From assembly GCA_029556335.1 (NCBI GenBank), contig JAKQFA010000022.1:1-47203 (forward strand): a stretch of DNA of 47,203 nucleotides, read 5' to 3'. This stretch comes from Methanobacteriota archaeon (GTDB taxonomy: Archaea > Methanobacteriota > Methanobacteria > Methanobacteriales > Methanobacteriaceae). The notes below the pieces were generated by a model. That model was not told where the DNA came from and did not search any database. It saw nothing but the letters and a program-made list of their open reading frames with translations. This document shows positions 1-9,017 of the stretch, one piece after another; within the stretch, counting starts at the first letter, position 1; the number at the start of each line of letters is the position of its first letter. The translations under genes and the position numbers were made by a program.

Positions 1-766
1 CATCGACATATTCATATAAAATTTTGAACCCCATTTTTTCGAATTTTTCTATTTCAGACATTTCAAATTCATTATCCGTGGAATAAAGATGCAATATTTT
101 TGGTTTTTTAACTGATGTTAATTTATCTGCAATGTAATTGAAGAATTCTTCGTGGTCCATGTCTAATAAATAAAGATTTTTTTTTATCTTGTGTATAGGT
201 TTGACCATATTTTGGTCAACCCCATCATAGGCACCTCTAAATAAAACTAAGCCTCCTAAATCACTGAAATTTATAGAAATATGTTGTGGTCTTTGAAAAA
301 GGTCCATGTTCCATCCACATTTTAAAACAAACAGATCGACAAAGTTAAAATTACTTTCTAATAATATCCGATCCAGTTCTTCCATTGCCCTATCTAAATT
401 TGTTAATTCTTCTTTAAAGGTATTTAAATTCTTAATTTTCTCATTATTAAACTTTATTAGTGATAAAAGAGGATTTTCCCCAGATTGGGGTGGTGTTTTT
501 CTATTAAAGAACTTGCTGCTGATCCATTTAATGAATATTTTTCTATCATTCCAGGAACCTTTTAAAAATTCATGAATGAATTTCCTGGACAGATATGCCA
601 TTTTGTACGGTTTGGTATCTGCAATAAGTTTGATTTCAGTATTTAATTTTTTTGTATGTGCAACATAATCTTGTATAAGTTTTTTGGTCTCTTTTTTAAA
701 AAAATCATCATTATTGAATGACATATCAGATGATTCATTTTCATTCGAATCCTTTTTTCTAGACAT
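1..766 (-). CDS. Glycosyltransferase, N-terminal part (runs off left edge)
   Basis: I translated this open frame by hand from an ATG at 766; it has no stop before the left edge, so only about 255 N-terminal residues are present. The first 140 residues are charged and probably helical or coiled. A glycosyltransferase-like segment follows, with the motif FQRPQHI near residue 157, also present as YHQRPQHI in the GT4 module of the upstream fusion gene. In GT4-type sugar transferases this motif lies at the start of the N-terminal Rossmann domain. The gene starts 24 bases after the stop of the 991-residue fusion gene on the same strand, so the two are probably cotranscribed. Base composition is strongly AT-rich like the rest of the island. 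Acceptor and donor sugars cannot be inferred, and the catalytic C-terminal half is outside the window. Confidence 0.72.
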   Translation of the reverse strand, partial: MSRKKDSNENESSDMSFNNDDFFKKETKKLIQDYVAHTKKLNTEIKLIADTKPYKMAYLSRKFIHEFLKGSWNDRKIFIKWISSKFFNRKTPPQSGENPLLSLIKFNNEKIKNLNTFKEELTNLDRAMEELDRILLESNFNFVDLFVLKCGWNMDLFQRPQHISINFSDLGGLVLFRGAYDGVDQNMVKPIHKIKKNLYLLDMDHEEFFNYIADKLTSVKKPKILHLYSTDNEFEMSEIEKFEKMGFKILYEYVD

Positions 767-789
767 AGCTATCAAACAGATAATAATGT

Positions 790-3765
790 TTATCTTCGTG
801 TAGTATGTGGAGCCCATTTAATTTTCCATTTCTTTTCAAAAATTGCCTTATTTTTTTCGAATATTTCCATATATTCATTATTTTTAAGTTTAAAGAAGCT
901 AGCTCCACCATAATGATGGATAAATACATCATCGGCGCATGCTATCTCGTATCCTTTTTTTATGGCCCTATAAGAATAATCATCATCTTCAAACATACCT
1001 ACCGTGAATGTTTCATCTAAAGGTCCAATCTCTTCATAAACTTCTCTTCGCAAGGCTAAGCAGAACATGGCTATGACATTTATATCGGTGTACAATTCAT
1101 TAATATGCGCATTCCTATTTTTCTTTGCGAAATTTTCCATGTCTTCTATTTTAGTATAATCCACCTTTATCTGGGCCCGATTGGAGATGGAATTAGTAAC
1201 AGGCCCTAATAATCCTAAAGTCTGGTTTCGTTCCAGATGTTTTATTAGGCCCGATAACCAGCCTCTGGTTACTATGGTGTCATTGTTTAAAATAATAATA
1301 TATTCTCCAGAAGCTTCATTGATCCCTATATTATTGGCTTTTGCAAAGCCTAAATTTTCTTCGTTGAGGATTAGTTTAATGTTATCATGTTTGTCCTGAA
1401 GTTTGAGGAGGTATCTGCGTGTATTATCTGTTGAGTTATTGTCAACTATAATAATTTCATATGAGAAGTATGCTGTTTTTTCAAATATGCTTTCTAAGCA
1501 TCTTTGAGTACATTTCAGATTGTTGTAGGTTACAATGATGATACTGGCTAGATCGAACAATTGATTAATGTGTTTTTCTATTTTATCAATTCTAATTTCC
1601 CAGTCCTTAGTTTTTGCAAACTCTATACATTTTTCTGCAGCAGCCAGATCATCTTCGAGTTTAACACATTTATCGATGTTATCAACAAAAACTTTATTAT
1701 CGTTGGTTAAATATAATAAGATGTCTTTATAATCAATTAATTCTGGAATTTCGGTAGCAACTATTTTCTTGCCCATGCTAAGATATTCGTAAAACTTAAC
1801 GGGATTTGTGGCCTTAATAAGGTCTTTGTCCTGTTTAAATGGAATTAAGGCTACATCAAAAGTTTTTAGATAATGTGGTAATTCATTATAATCTTTAGGT
1901 CCCAACAGTTTGAGATTATTTAAGCAATTCAATCTTTCTATATTCGTTCCATCAGAATCTTTAACATCTCCGATTAAGACGATATCATATTCTGGTCTAG
2001 TTTTGGCTAAATACTCCACTTTATCGAAATCAAACCAGTCGGCAAGTGCTCCATAATAACCTATGACTGGCTTTTTGTTATCTATTCTACCTTTTGAGTA
2101 AAAATGATTGAAGTGTTTAAATTCTACTCCATTTCGCACGATTTTAACATTATCATGGAGTTTAGCGCATTTTTCATAAAGGAATGTAGAGGTAGTAATT
2201 ACCAGATCAGATGTATTGAACAAATCCTCAAATGATTGAAGCAAAATTGGATCATCGGGATGGAATCCCTCAAAGTCATCTAAAACATCAAAAACAACTT
2301 TAAATCCATATTTTTTCTTTAGATATTTCCCGAGGTAAACCCAGTTCGGAAATTCGATGAATACCACACAATCTGTAATATTATATGCGGCAATATAATC
2401 GTCTAGTTCTTTGTAAATATCTGCATGAGGGTTGGAAAAATTAGTGTGAATTATAAAATTCTCTTCAGAGGATAAATTAACCATTCTTAAGTTTTTATTT
2501 ACTTCATGCACTTGAGTCCCATTTTTTGAAAAATTGGTATTAAAGTAATGTACTTGATGGCCTTTTTCAGAAAAAAAATCTGCTATGTGCTGAGGTCTTT
2601 GGTGATATTTGTAGTCATAATTTATAATTGAAAAGAAAATGATATCATATTTTGAACCATTCCTCTTTAGATCTACTGGTAACAATTTTTTAGACTTGGA
2701 TAAAACTTTTTCCCGGTTTTGAATTTTTTTATATTTCCTGTTTTTTAAATATTTAAAAACTGCACTAAAGGGCCACACATGATCCCGGATATGATAATAT
2801 TTTAGAGCAGTTTTCCAGAAATCGGATGCATAGATTAAATCCAATTCTTTTTTAACTTCACGATAGTTGGATCTTTCATTGTTTAAAGTCTTTTCTACTT
2901 TTTTGAGGATATTTTGTACTCTGAATAATTCGTTTTGAATTTTTAAAAGTTCCCTGTTTGTACTTTTCAGATTATCTTCTAAGGATGAGATCTGGATTTG
3001 CTTATCAGAAATGATGTCCTTTAAATCGTCTTGTAGATCAATAAAACTCTTCAAATGGTGCTCTTCAGTGATTTTTAAGATATTAGATTTATCTATAACC
3101 TCGTTGACAACCTTTTCTGTATTTTCATCAGATTGAAAAAGAATACCGAGACCAAAAAATGCGTTCACTATTTTTAAAGATAATTTTAGATTAGATTCTT
3201 TAATGAAATCTTCTAAAGCTGTTAAAACACCATTTTTAGGAGTATTTTCAAGAATGGCATTGTTAAGCCCAATATTTAAACCACCCTTTTCCCTTAGTTT
3301 TGGTTCATTAGGATACATCCCCATTTTAGCGTAGGGTTGTCTAAATTCATCAGGTAAATTATCAGGATCGTAATAAAGATCTCTTCTCCCATATGGCCAA
3401 CCAACGTCATGTAAGAAGACTAAGGGAAATTTTTCGTTTGTTTTTTCAATAATTTTTAACTCATTGTATACGGTGTACCAATTATGATCACCATCAATTA
3501 GTATGGTATCGTAATTTTCAAGAAATGGTAATACTTTAAGACTTAATTCAGTGAAAATTTCGAATTTATCAGCATATTCTGATTTAAATTCATTTATATC
3601 AAATTGTGGAAAAGGATCAATTGCAGTCATTCGTGCATCATTATCTCTGCAGTATTCTAAGATATTTTTAGTATTTATTCCAGTATCTGACCCTATTTCT
3701 ACAATATACTGGGCGTTCAATTTCCTCATTATAGGAAGCATTAAACTGTTCCAAAACCTGTTCAT
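790..3765 (-). CDS. Methyltransferase-GT4-GT2 fusion protein
   Basis: A 991-residue cytoplasmic protein with three enzyme-like parts. Residues 1-230 look like a class I SAM methyltransferase of the Methyltransf_24 type (VEIGSDTG at 22-29, LIDGDHNW at 89-96). Residues 240-312 are a predicted coiled coil ending in a SDFWKTALKYY segment. Residues 373-735 form a GT4-like glycosyltransferase starting with YHQRPQHI (388-394). Residues 739-991 are a GT2 enzyme with SIIIVTYNN, VDNNSTD (774-780), LNNDT (826-830) and a later EDDDYSYR segment. Such fusions are known in O-antigen and S-layer glycan assembly, where one polypeptide adds and modifies successive sugars. No membrane helix is evident. The gene lies 24 bases upstream of the partial glycosyltransferase at the left edge. 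Family assignments are firm; the glycan made and the order of reactions are unknown. Confidence 0.85.
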   Translation of the reverse strand: MNRFWNSLMLPIMRKLNAQYIVEIGSDTGINTKNILEYCRDNDARMTAIDPFPQFDINEFKSEYADKFEIFTELSLKVLPFLENYDTILIDGDHNWYTVYNELKIIEKTNEKFPLVFLHDVGWPYGRRDLYYDPDNLPDEFRQPYAKMGMYPNEPKLREKGGLNIGLNNAILENTPKNGVLTALEDFIKESNLKLSLKIVNAFFGLGILFQSDENTEKVVNEVIDKSNILKITEEHHLKSFIDLQDDLKDIISDKQIQISSLEDNLKSTNRELLKIQNELFRVQNILKKVEKTLNNERSNYREVKKELDLIYASDFWKTALKYYHIRDHVWPFSAVFKYLKNRKYKKIQNREKVLSKSKKLLPVDLKRNGSKYDIIFFSIINYDYKYHQRPQHIADFFSEKGHQVHYFNTNFSKNGTQVHEVNKNLRMVNLSSEENFIIHTNFSNPHADIYKELDDYIAAYNITDCVVFIEFPNWVYLGKYLKKKYGFKVVFDVLDDFEGFHPDDPILLQSFEDLFNTSDLVITTSTFLYEKCAKLHDNVKIVRNGVEFKHFNHFYSKGRIDNKKPVIGYYGALADWFDFDKVEYLAKTRPEYDIVLIGDVKDSDGTNIERLNCLNNLKLLGPKDYNELPHYLKTFDVALIPFKQDKDLIKATNPVKFYEYLSMGKKIVATEIPELIDYKDILLYLTNDNKVFVDNIDKCVKLEDDLAAAEKCIEFAKTKDWEIRIDKIEKHINQLFDLASIIIVTYNNLKCTQRCLESIFEKTAYFSYEIIIVDNNSTDNTRRYLLKLQDKHDNIKLILNEENLGFAKANNIGINEASGEYIIILNNDTIVTRGWLSGLIKHLERNQTLGLLGPVTNSISNRAQIKVDYTKIEDMENFAKKNRNAHINELYTDINVIAMFCLALRREVYEEIGPLDETFTVGMFEDDDYSYRAIKKGYEIACADDVFIHHYGGASFFKLKNNEYMEIFEKNKAIFEKKWKIKWAPHTTRR

Positions 3766-3778
3766 TTTAAACCTCTAA

Positions 3779-4093
3779 ATGTATAGTATATGACATTTCC
3801 GAAAATTATAGCATAGTAAATGACTCAGTTTTATTTATGGAATGATTTTATCAACTGTATTTTTTTATAGGATTCATATGTGTATAAGTTAGAACATCAA
3901 CTTCATTTATTCACAACATCTTTTTCTCTTTTTTTTAATGTGTATTGTATAAAAAATACTCATTATTTTTTGAGAGGCCACAATTCTAATACAATTCTTT
4001 TTTATAACTATATAATACTTGTAAATCCAAATTAATGAGCATGTGTGCAATTTGATAATATGGATCTATAAGATTCGGTTGAATTGCAATTAA
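3779..4093. other. AT-rich intergenic gap in glycan island
   Basis: About 315 bases between two minus-strand glycan genes. The sequence is extremely AT-rich with several T and A runs. It must contain the promoter of the fusion gene. I see no convincing open frame, RNA gene or repeat. Confidence 0.5.
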
Positions 4094-5227
4094 TCAGAAT
4101 TTCCATTTTTTTAATGATTGTTTTAAGAATCGGAGAGGAGCAGTTATCTTCCATGAATTACTATTCTTATACTTATCAATCTCAGTTCTCAACTGTTTTT
4201 CTTCTAATAGTTTTCGATTATGGAATTCATACATTTCCATTGACAAATCATTAATTACGCTCTTTAATCTTTCATCAAGTAATGCATTTCTTGTATTGAG
4301 AAAATCGGTAAAAATCCATTCAAAACTATTTAGTATGTTTGAAATTGGATTCACCTTATAATTGGAATAGCGAATTTTAATATCGTTACAGAACGTCACG
4401 TCCATAGGATCATCATGAACAGTTACGTTTTTTTCGTTTATCAAGGCAAATTGTTTAGCGAAATTTGTGATATCTTCATCTGAAATTTCATTTTCCTTCA
4501 ATTTATCAAATATTACTCTCCAATGAAAGCTTTGGCCCTCAATCCTTCCAGTTCTATATAAACTATAAATCCAACCAACTGCTATTTTTGAGATTGTTTG
4601 CTCCTTAGAACGAATGGGATAATGAGCTATTCGCAGATCCGGATTAACAACACTTTTTATAACATCTTTATACTTGGAATCATAATATAACTCATGATTA
4701 CCAAACGATAATTCAACATTATATTCAAGAACTAACTCTTTTGGGAATATTGCTTTGTAAAATTCTTCGAAGACATCATCTCTACATAGAGTTATTTTTG
4801 ATGGTATAAATTTTTCATCTTCATTTTCATTAAATTCAGGGACATATGTTTTCCATTTAGCCAGATAATATGAGTTGGGATCAATATTTTCTAATATTCC
4901 CCTTGGGGTTCCTCCTTTGGATGATATTATAAATTCGTCAGCATCAATTGGTACAATCACGTCAGCGTTAAATTCTTCAACAGCTTTTTTTAAGAGTTGA
5001 TTCATTTTAGTTGCTTGTTCATATCTTCTACTGTTATCTTCAATTATGTGTAAAGATAGCCCTTCTTTTTGAAGTTCATATAAAATATTAAGTGTATTAT
5101 CTGTACTACCATTATCCAAAATGAGCATCTCATCGACTATATTAAGGTTATATCTCACATGTGATTCGATAATGTCGACTTCATTTTTAACCATTCCAAT
5201 TGAAACTATTTTTTTATTAACGGTCAT
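4094..5227 (-). CDS. GT2-type glycosyltransferase (Glyco_tranf_2_4-like)
   Basis: A 377-residue protein of the GT2/GT92-like group. The opening segment SIGMVKNEVDIIESHVRYN (residues 9-27), LILDNGSTDNT (35-45) and the metal-binding VPIDADEF (92-99) are typical of the Glyco_tranf_2_4 family. The C-terminal 45 residues form a charged helix ending in SNSWKITAPLRFLK, a tail that recurs after coiled coils in many surface-glycan enzymes and resembles the SDFWKTALKYY segment of the neighbouring fusion protein. The gene stands alone between AT-rich gaps and diverges from the FkbM gene. A soluble or membrane-associated enzyme adding a sugar to a surface glycan is likely; the substrate is unknown. Confidence 0.85.
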   Translation of the reverse strand: MTVNKKIVSIGMVKNEVDIIESHVRYNLNIVDEMLILDNGSTDNTLNILYELQKEGLSLHIIEDNSRRYEQATKMNQLLKKAVEEFNADVIVPIDADEFIISSKGGTPRGILENIDPNSYYLAKWKTYVPEFNENEDEKFIPSKITLCRDDVFEEFYKAIFPKELVLEYNVELSFGNHELYYDSKYKDVIKSVVNPDLRIAHYPIRSKEQTISKIAVGWIYSLYRTGRIEGQSFHWRVIFDKLKENEISDEDITNFAKQFALINEKNVTVHDDPMDVTFCNDIKIRYSNYKVNPISNILNSFEWIFTDFLNTRNALLDERLKSVINDLSMEMYEFHNRKLLEEKQLRTEIDKYKNSNSWKITAPLRFLKQSLKKWKF

Positions 5228-5436
5228 ATAACATCTTATATTTGTTAAATGAGGTACATAATCTCTGTAAATAGCGCATTTTTAAAACTTATTGAATGTA
5301 ATATTTTAAGTTATCATTTGTTAATATTAATAATAACTATCATGATTTTTTATCCTAAATTCGTAATTGTCAATCAATCACTTCATATTCTCTAAAATCG
5401 AAAAGAAATGATAATAAAAGAATTAGAGGAATATTA

Positions 5437-6526
5437 ATGGCTATCTTAAAGAATCCAATTAATTTTATAAAAAAAGCTAATAAATCTTTCAATTTATTCC
5501 TAGAAAATTATGAGAAACTTCAAGAACATTTGGAATTCAGTAAAAAAAAACCACATGGAAATGGATCAGTTACTTGAGATGAATATGCATATGACTGATG
5601 ATCTAAAAACATTCATAAAATCGTTTAATAATACCTATAATAAACAAAAGGAATATTTTTATAATGGCGAAGAACATTTATTTAAACCATTGCTGGATAC
5701 AGATCTTTTTTTCCAGATGTGTCTATTTAACAATATTAAACTTCTGTCTTATTCTATACCAGAAAATCGAATTTATCTAAAAACAGAAGATAACATCATA
5801 CTTGTGACTAACAATCGTTTATGGACAATAGATGAAATTTTTGGTCGCAAAGGGTACATAGTACCACAACTATATTTGTTTGATGAATTTGTAGTTTTTG
5901 ATGTTGGAATGAACCGTGGCTATGCTTCTTTACAGTTTGCCAACTTCGATTCTTGTAAAACGGTCTATGGATTTGAAATAGATGAAATAACTTATCAACT
6001 TGCTTTAGAAAACTTTTCATTGAATCCTACTTTGTCTAACAAAATCAAACCATTTAATTTTGGAATTTATGACGAAGAATGTGAATTAGATCTGTATTAT
6101 ATCGATGGATACGATGGTATTAGCACAACAAGTATTGAATTGGTTGAAAACCAAGATGAATGGGTTAGAGAACAACGGAATATTAAAACCAAAAAGGCAA
6201 AGGTTAAAAAGGTCAGCGAAATTTTTACTGAGATAATTGAAAACGATAATATTACATCAAATATTGTATTAAAAATCGATACAGAGGGTTCTGAATATAA
6301 AATTATTAATGATCTAATAAAGGCTGACATATTGGATAATTTTGATTTAATTTTAGGAGAATCACATTTGAAATCAGAGAGAATTAAATCTGATCTAGAT
6401 GGATTTAAGGAAACTAGACAATTTAATAATCAAAATTCAATCAATAGTTTCTGTTTTATCAAAGACAAACATTATAGTCCTTTAAAACGTGCCGAAGTGA
6501 CTAAAAATAAGAAATCTCCAATATAA
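5437..6526 (+). pseudogene. FkbM-family methyltransferase, frameshifted at A9 tract
   Basis: The long open frame runs from an ATG at 5510 to 6526 (338 codons) and contains an FkbM methyltransferase: VVFDVGMNRGYASLQF, GFEIDE and LKIDTEGSEYKII. That ATG has no ribosome site. A better start is ATG 5437, six bases after GAGGA at 5426-5430. It opens a frame beginning MAILKNPINFIKKANK that stays open through an A9 run at 5542-5550 and stops soon after, in a different frame from the methyltransferase. With eight A residues the two frames join smoothly into about 363 residues. So the gene as written is frameshifted, either by sequence error, by slippage (phase variation) or by mutation. FkbM enzymes O-methylate sugars or polyketides; a glycan substrate fits this locus. 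If only the 5510 frame is used, the methyltransferase core is still complete. Confidence 0.75.
5542..5550 (+). repeat. A9 homopolymer at frameshift site
   Basis: Nine consecutive A residues inside the FkbM gene. Upstream of it the frame with the good ribosome site is open, downstream the other frame holds the enzyme core. Loss of one A restores one continuous gene. Homopolymers of this length slip during replication or transcription, and are also common sites of sequencing error. Confidence 0.7.
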
Positions 6527-6560
6527 GGTACAAAAATATTATTTTGAGGAATTAACGCAG

Positions 6561-7466
6561 TTGATATTCAATAATATTTATATTAATAACAAAGATATAA
6601 ACCGATACAATGATATTATGAATTTTTTCATAGAAAAAATAAAAAACATCAAGGAAAATCGCCTTGAAGCGAAAAACAGTGACTTGTTTACTTTATGGAT
6701 AAGTGAAAATCAAACTTTACCTGAATTACAAATCATATCACTTAAATCAATGCTATTAACTGGTCATAAAGTGACTTTATACACTTATGAAGATTTGGAA
6801 AACGTCCCTGTTGGAGTTAAAATAAAGGATGCTAATCAGATTTTGGATAAATCAAACATCTTTACTTATAAAGAAGGCTTCAATAAAGGTTCCTATTCTG
6901 GATTTGCAAACTGGTTTCGTACTAAGTGTTTGTATCAAACAGGTAAGGGATGGTTTGACTGTGATATCTTAGCTATTAGAAATATAAATGAAGTTAACAA
7001 AAATAGTCAGATTATATCTTCACAATATAACCCTGATGGCAGTTTGAATCCCAACAATGCCTTCTTAAGATTAGGTAAGGGGGATAAACTTTTAAAGGAA
7101 CTAATGGATTACATGGAAAATATTAAAGATAATGTTATGCACGGCCAAACGGGACCATTTTTGCTGAAATCAATGATGGATGAAAAATATAAAGAATATT
7201 ACAAATATTTAGCTAATCCAAGCTTTATTGCAGCGATTAACTTCTTTGATTATGAACAATTTTTATTACCTTCTAAAGATGTTGTATCTAAGTTGGATGT
7301 TGATAATATTTGGGGTTTCCATGTATGGTATGCTATGTTCAGGGAATATGGCAGTGAGCATGAAAAAGTAGATAGTGGTTTCTATTTTGATTTAAAAGAG
7401 GCTATACTGACTAGTTCAAAAAAGGAAGAATATGAAAAGAAGTTAAATAGCATTTTTAATGTTTAA
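6561..7466 (+). CDS. Capsular-type glycosyltransferase (GT32-like)
   Basis: A 301-residue protein resembling capsular polysaccharide synthesis and GT32-like sugar transferases. Key segments are LWISENQTLPELQIISLKSM, VTLYTYEDL, and GYSGFANWFR-type helix followed by GWFDCDILAI, where DCD is the expected DXD metal and nucleotide-sugar site. A late segment, NIWGFHVWYAMFREYG, carries the HxW found near the end of these proteins. The chosen start is TTG 6561 preceded by GAGGA at 6546-6550; an in-frame ATG at 6618 lacks a ribosome site but cannot be excluded. It follows the FkbM gene by 34 bases on the same strand, so they probably form a two-gene unit of the surface-glycan island. The transferred sugar is unknown. 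Confidence 0.78.
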   Translation: MIFNNIYINNKDINRYNDIMNFFIEKIKNIKENRLEAKNSDLFTLWISENQTLPELQIISLKSMLLTGHKVTLYTYEDLENVPVGVKIKDANQILDKSNIFTYKEGFNKGSYSGFANWFRTKCLYQTGKGWFDCDILAIRNINEVNKNSQIISSQYNPDGSLNPNNAFLRLGKGDKLLKELMDYMENIKDNVMHGQTGPFLLKSMMDEKYKEYYKYLANPSFIAAINFFDYEQFLLPSKDVVSKLDVDNIWGFHVWYAMFREYGSEHEKVDSGFYFDLKEAILTSSKKEEYEKKLNSIFNV

Positions 7467-7619
7467 CTTCTTATTAGAAAAAAAGAACAGTTTAATATTC
7501 TATATAGGTTATATCTAGGTTTACCCTTTTTAAATTATACTTTATCTATTCCTCTTTCTCCATCACAGCATCTTATTAAAATATCCATGATAATGTTCCA
7601 TTTTACTATAAGGATTTTG

Positions 7620-8813
7620 TTATTTATTGAGTTTATTTTTGGTACGTATAACAATGTTTTTCGTTTTATACTTGAAATATCCCATGGTTGTCAAATATTT
7701 AGTTAATTTTTCGTTGGATGTGTTTAGCTGTTCTTGTAAACTTTTTTTTTCATCTAAAGCAGTTTTTATTTGTTTTTCTAAACTGAAAGTTTTTTCTTCT
7801 AAGATTTGTTTGATGATTAAAAGGTCTTTAAGTGAATCAGATATAGATATTGCTTTATCATATTCTTTGTTACTTATACTGCTGAAAAGAGGAATTAAAT
7901 AGTTATCGTTAAGATTTACCTCATATTTTTTTAATTCTTCAAAAAGAATTCCTATTTCTTTTAAAAGTTTATTCTTTTCTTGGTAAGAGATATTACTTAA
8001 AATGAAAATGTTTGCCCAAAATCTCAAATGCTCTTTAAAAACAAGGGGGAAGTATTCTTCTTTTTCATAGCTTTTTAATATTTTGAAAGTTTCAATATAT
8101 CCGTGTGCCATGTTCATAAGTGTCTTCATATCTTTTGCTCGGCTTATTGATTCTATTCCTATTGATTCACAAAACCTAGAGTAATTAACCGCAAAATGAT
8201 TATCTAAATAAATTATTCCATTAGCTTCAAAAAATGCGTTAACAACAAAAACTAAATCATCATTAGGGATATTTTCTATAAACTTGATTCTGTTGTCATG
8301 TATAAAGTCCCTCTTATATATTTTAGTCCAATGCATGTGTGATGCTGTTAAGAGTTTAGGTTCATCATGGATAGTATTTACTTTAATTTCTTCGATATCC
8401 TTAAAATGTTGGTAAAATTCAGTTCTATTTTCATATACAGTAATATAATTACTCGATACAATATCTACATCGTATTGTTTGATCTTTTTGTATAGTACTT
8501 CACACGCATCATCATTATAATAATCATCAGCATCTAGAAACATTAAATATTCAGCTGTCGCATGATCTAAGCCACAATTTTTAGGTTTACCAGCAGCTCC
8601 ACTATTTTCTTGAAGATGAATAGATTTGAAATTTTCATATTCAGCAGCGTATTCATCCATTATTTCGCCACTACTATCTGTGGAGCCATCATCAACCATT
8701 ATCACTTCTAGGTGTTCAAAACCAATAGTTTGTTTAATAATTGAGTCCAGCGATTTTTTTATGTATTTCTCGGCGTTATATACTGGGATAATAATGCTGA
8801 TCTTGTACTCCAT
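7620..8813 (-). CDS. GT2 family glycosyltransferase
   Basis: A 397-residue enzyme with a classical GT-A fold N-terminus: ISIIIPVYNAEKYI (residues 5-18), VDDGSTD (40-46), NSGAAGKPKNCGL and the metal-binding FLDADDYY (92-99). This first half matches bacterial and archaeal capsule/teichoic-type GT2 transferases. Residues 335-375 are a coiled coil, and the last 25 residues are basic. The gene converges on the GT32-like gene with a 153-base gap. The ribosome site is a GAGG about 11 bases before ATG 8813. It is the last gene of the AT-rich island before the composition change near 8,950. Donor and acceptor are unknown. Confidence 0.85.
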   Translation of the reverse strand: MEYKISIIIPVYNAEKYIKKSLDSIIKQTIGFEHLEVIMVDDGSTDSSGEIMDEYAAEYENFKSIHLQENSGAAGKPKNCGLDHATAEYLMFLDADDYYNDDACEVLYKKIKQYDVDIVSSNYITVYENRTEFYQHFKDIEEIKVNTIHDEPKLLTASHMHWTKIYKRDFIHDNRIKFIENIPNDDLVFVVNAFFEANGIIYLDNHFAVNYSRFCESIGIESISRAKDMKTLMNMAHGYIETFKILKSYEKEEYFPLVFKEHLRFWANIFILSNISYQEKNKLLKEIGILFEELKKYEVNLNDNYLIPLFSSISNKEYDKAISISDSLKDLLIIKQILEEKTFSLEKQIKTALDEKKSLQEQLNTSNEKLTKYLTTMGYFKYKTKNIVIRTKNKLNK

Positions 8814-8950
8814 GAAGTTCCCATCCTCTTTTCTAATTAAGAAGATTTTAGCGAGGATATCAAATTTTTTTCTGAATAAGGACTTGTATTTAAAAATTTA
8901 TTAAATTATATTAAGATAGTTTGGATTTTTTGGAAAGCTTTATTTAGTAA

Positions 8951-8994
8951 ACACTTACTTTAAACCCGCTATTATAAAGTACACTTAATTTAAA
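8951..8994. repeat. Direct repeat at edge of AT-rich island
   Basis: ACACTTACTTTAAA at 8951-8964 recurs as ACACTTAATTTAAA at 8981-8994 with one mismatch, 30 bases apart, right where AT-rich DNA gives way to the GC-richer rfb region. It may be promoter DNA or a trace of the event that joined the two regions. Confidence 0.45.
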
Positions 8995-8996
8995 TG

Positions 8997-9014
8997 TCTG
9001 ATTATGAAATCAGA
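8997..9014 (-). terminator. Hairpin just after rfbB
   Basis: TCTGATT and AATCAGA form a 7-bp stem with a 4-base loop, starting four bases beyond the rfbB stop on the minus strand and followed by AT-rich sequence. A terminator or 3-prime end stabiliser is plausible. Confidence 0.45.
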
Positions 9015-9017
9015 ATA

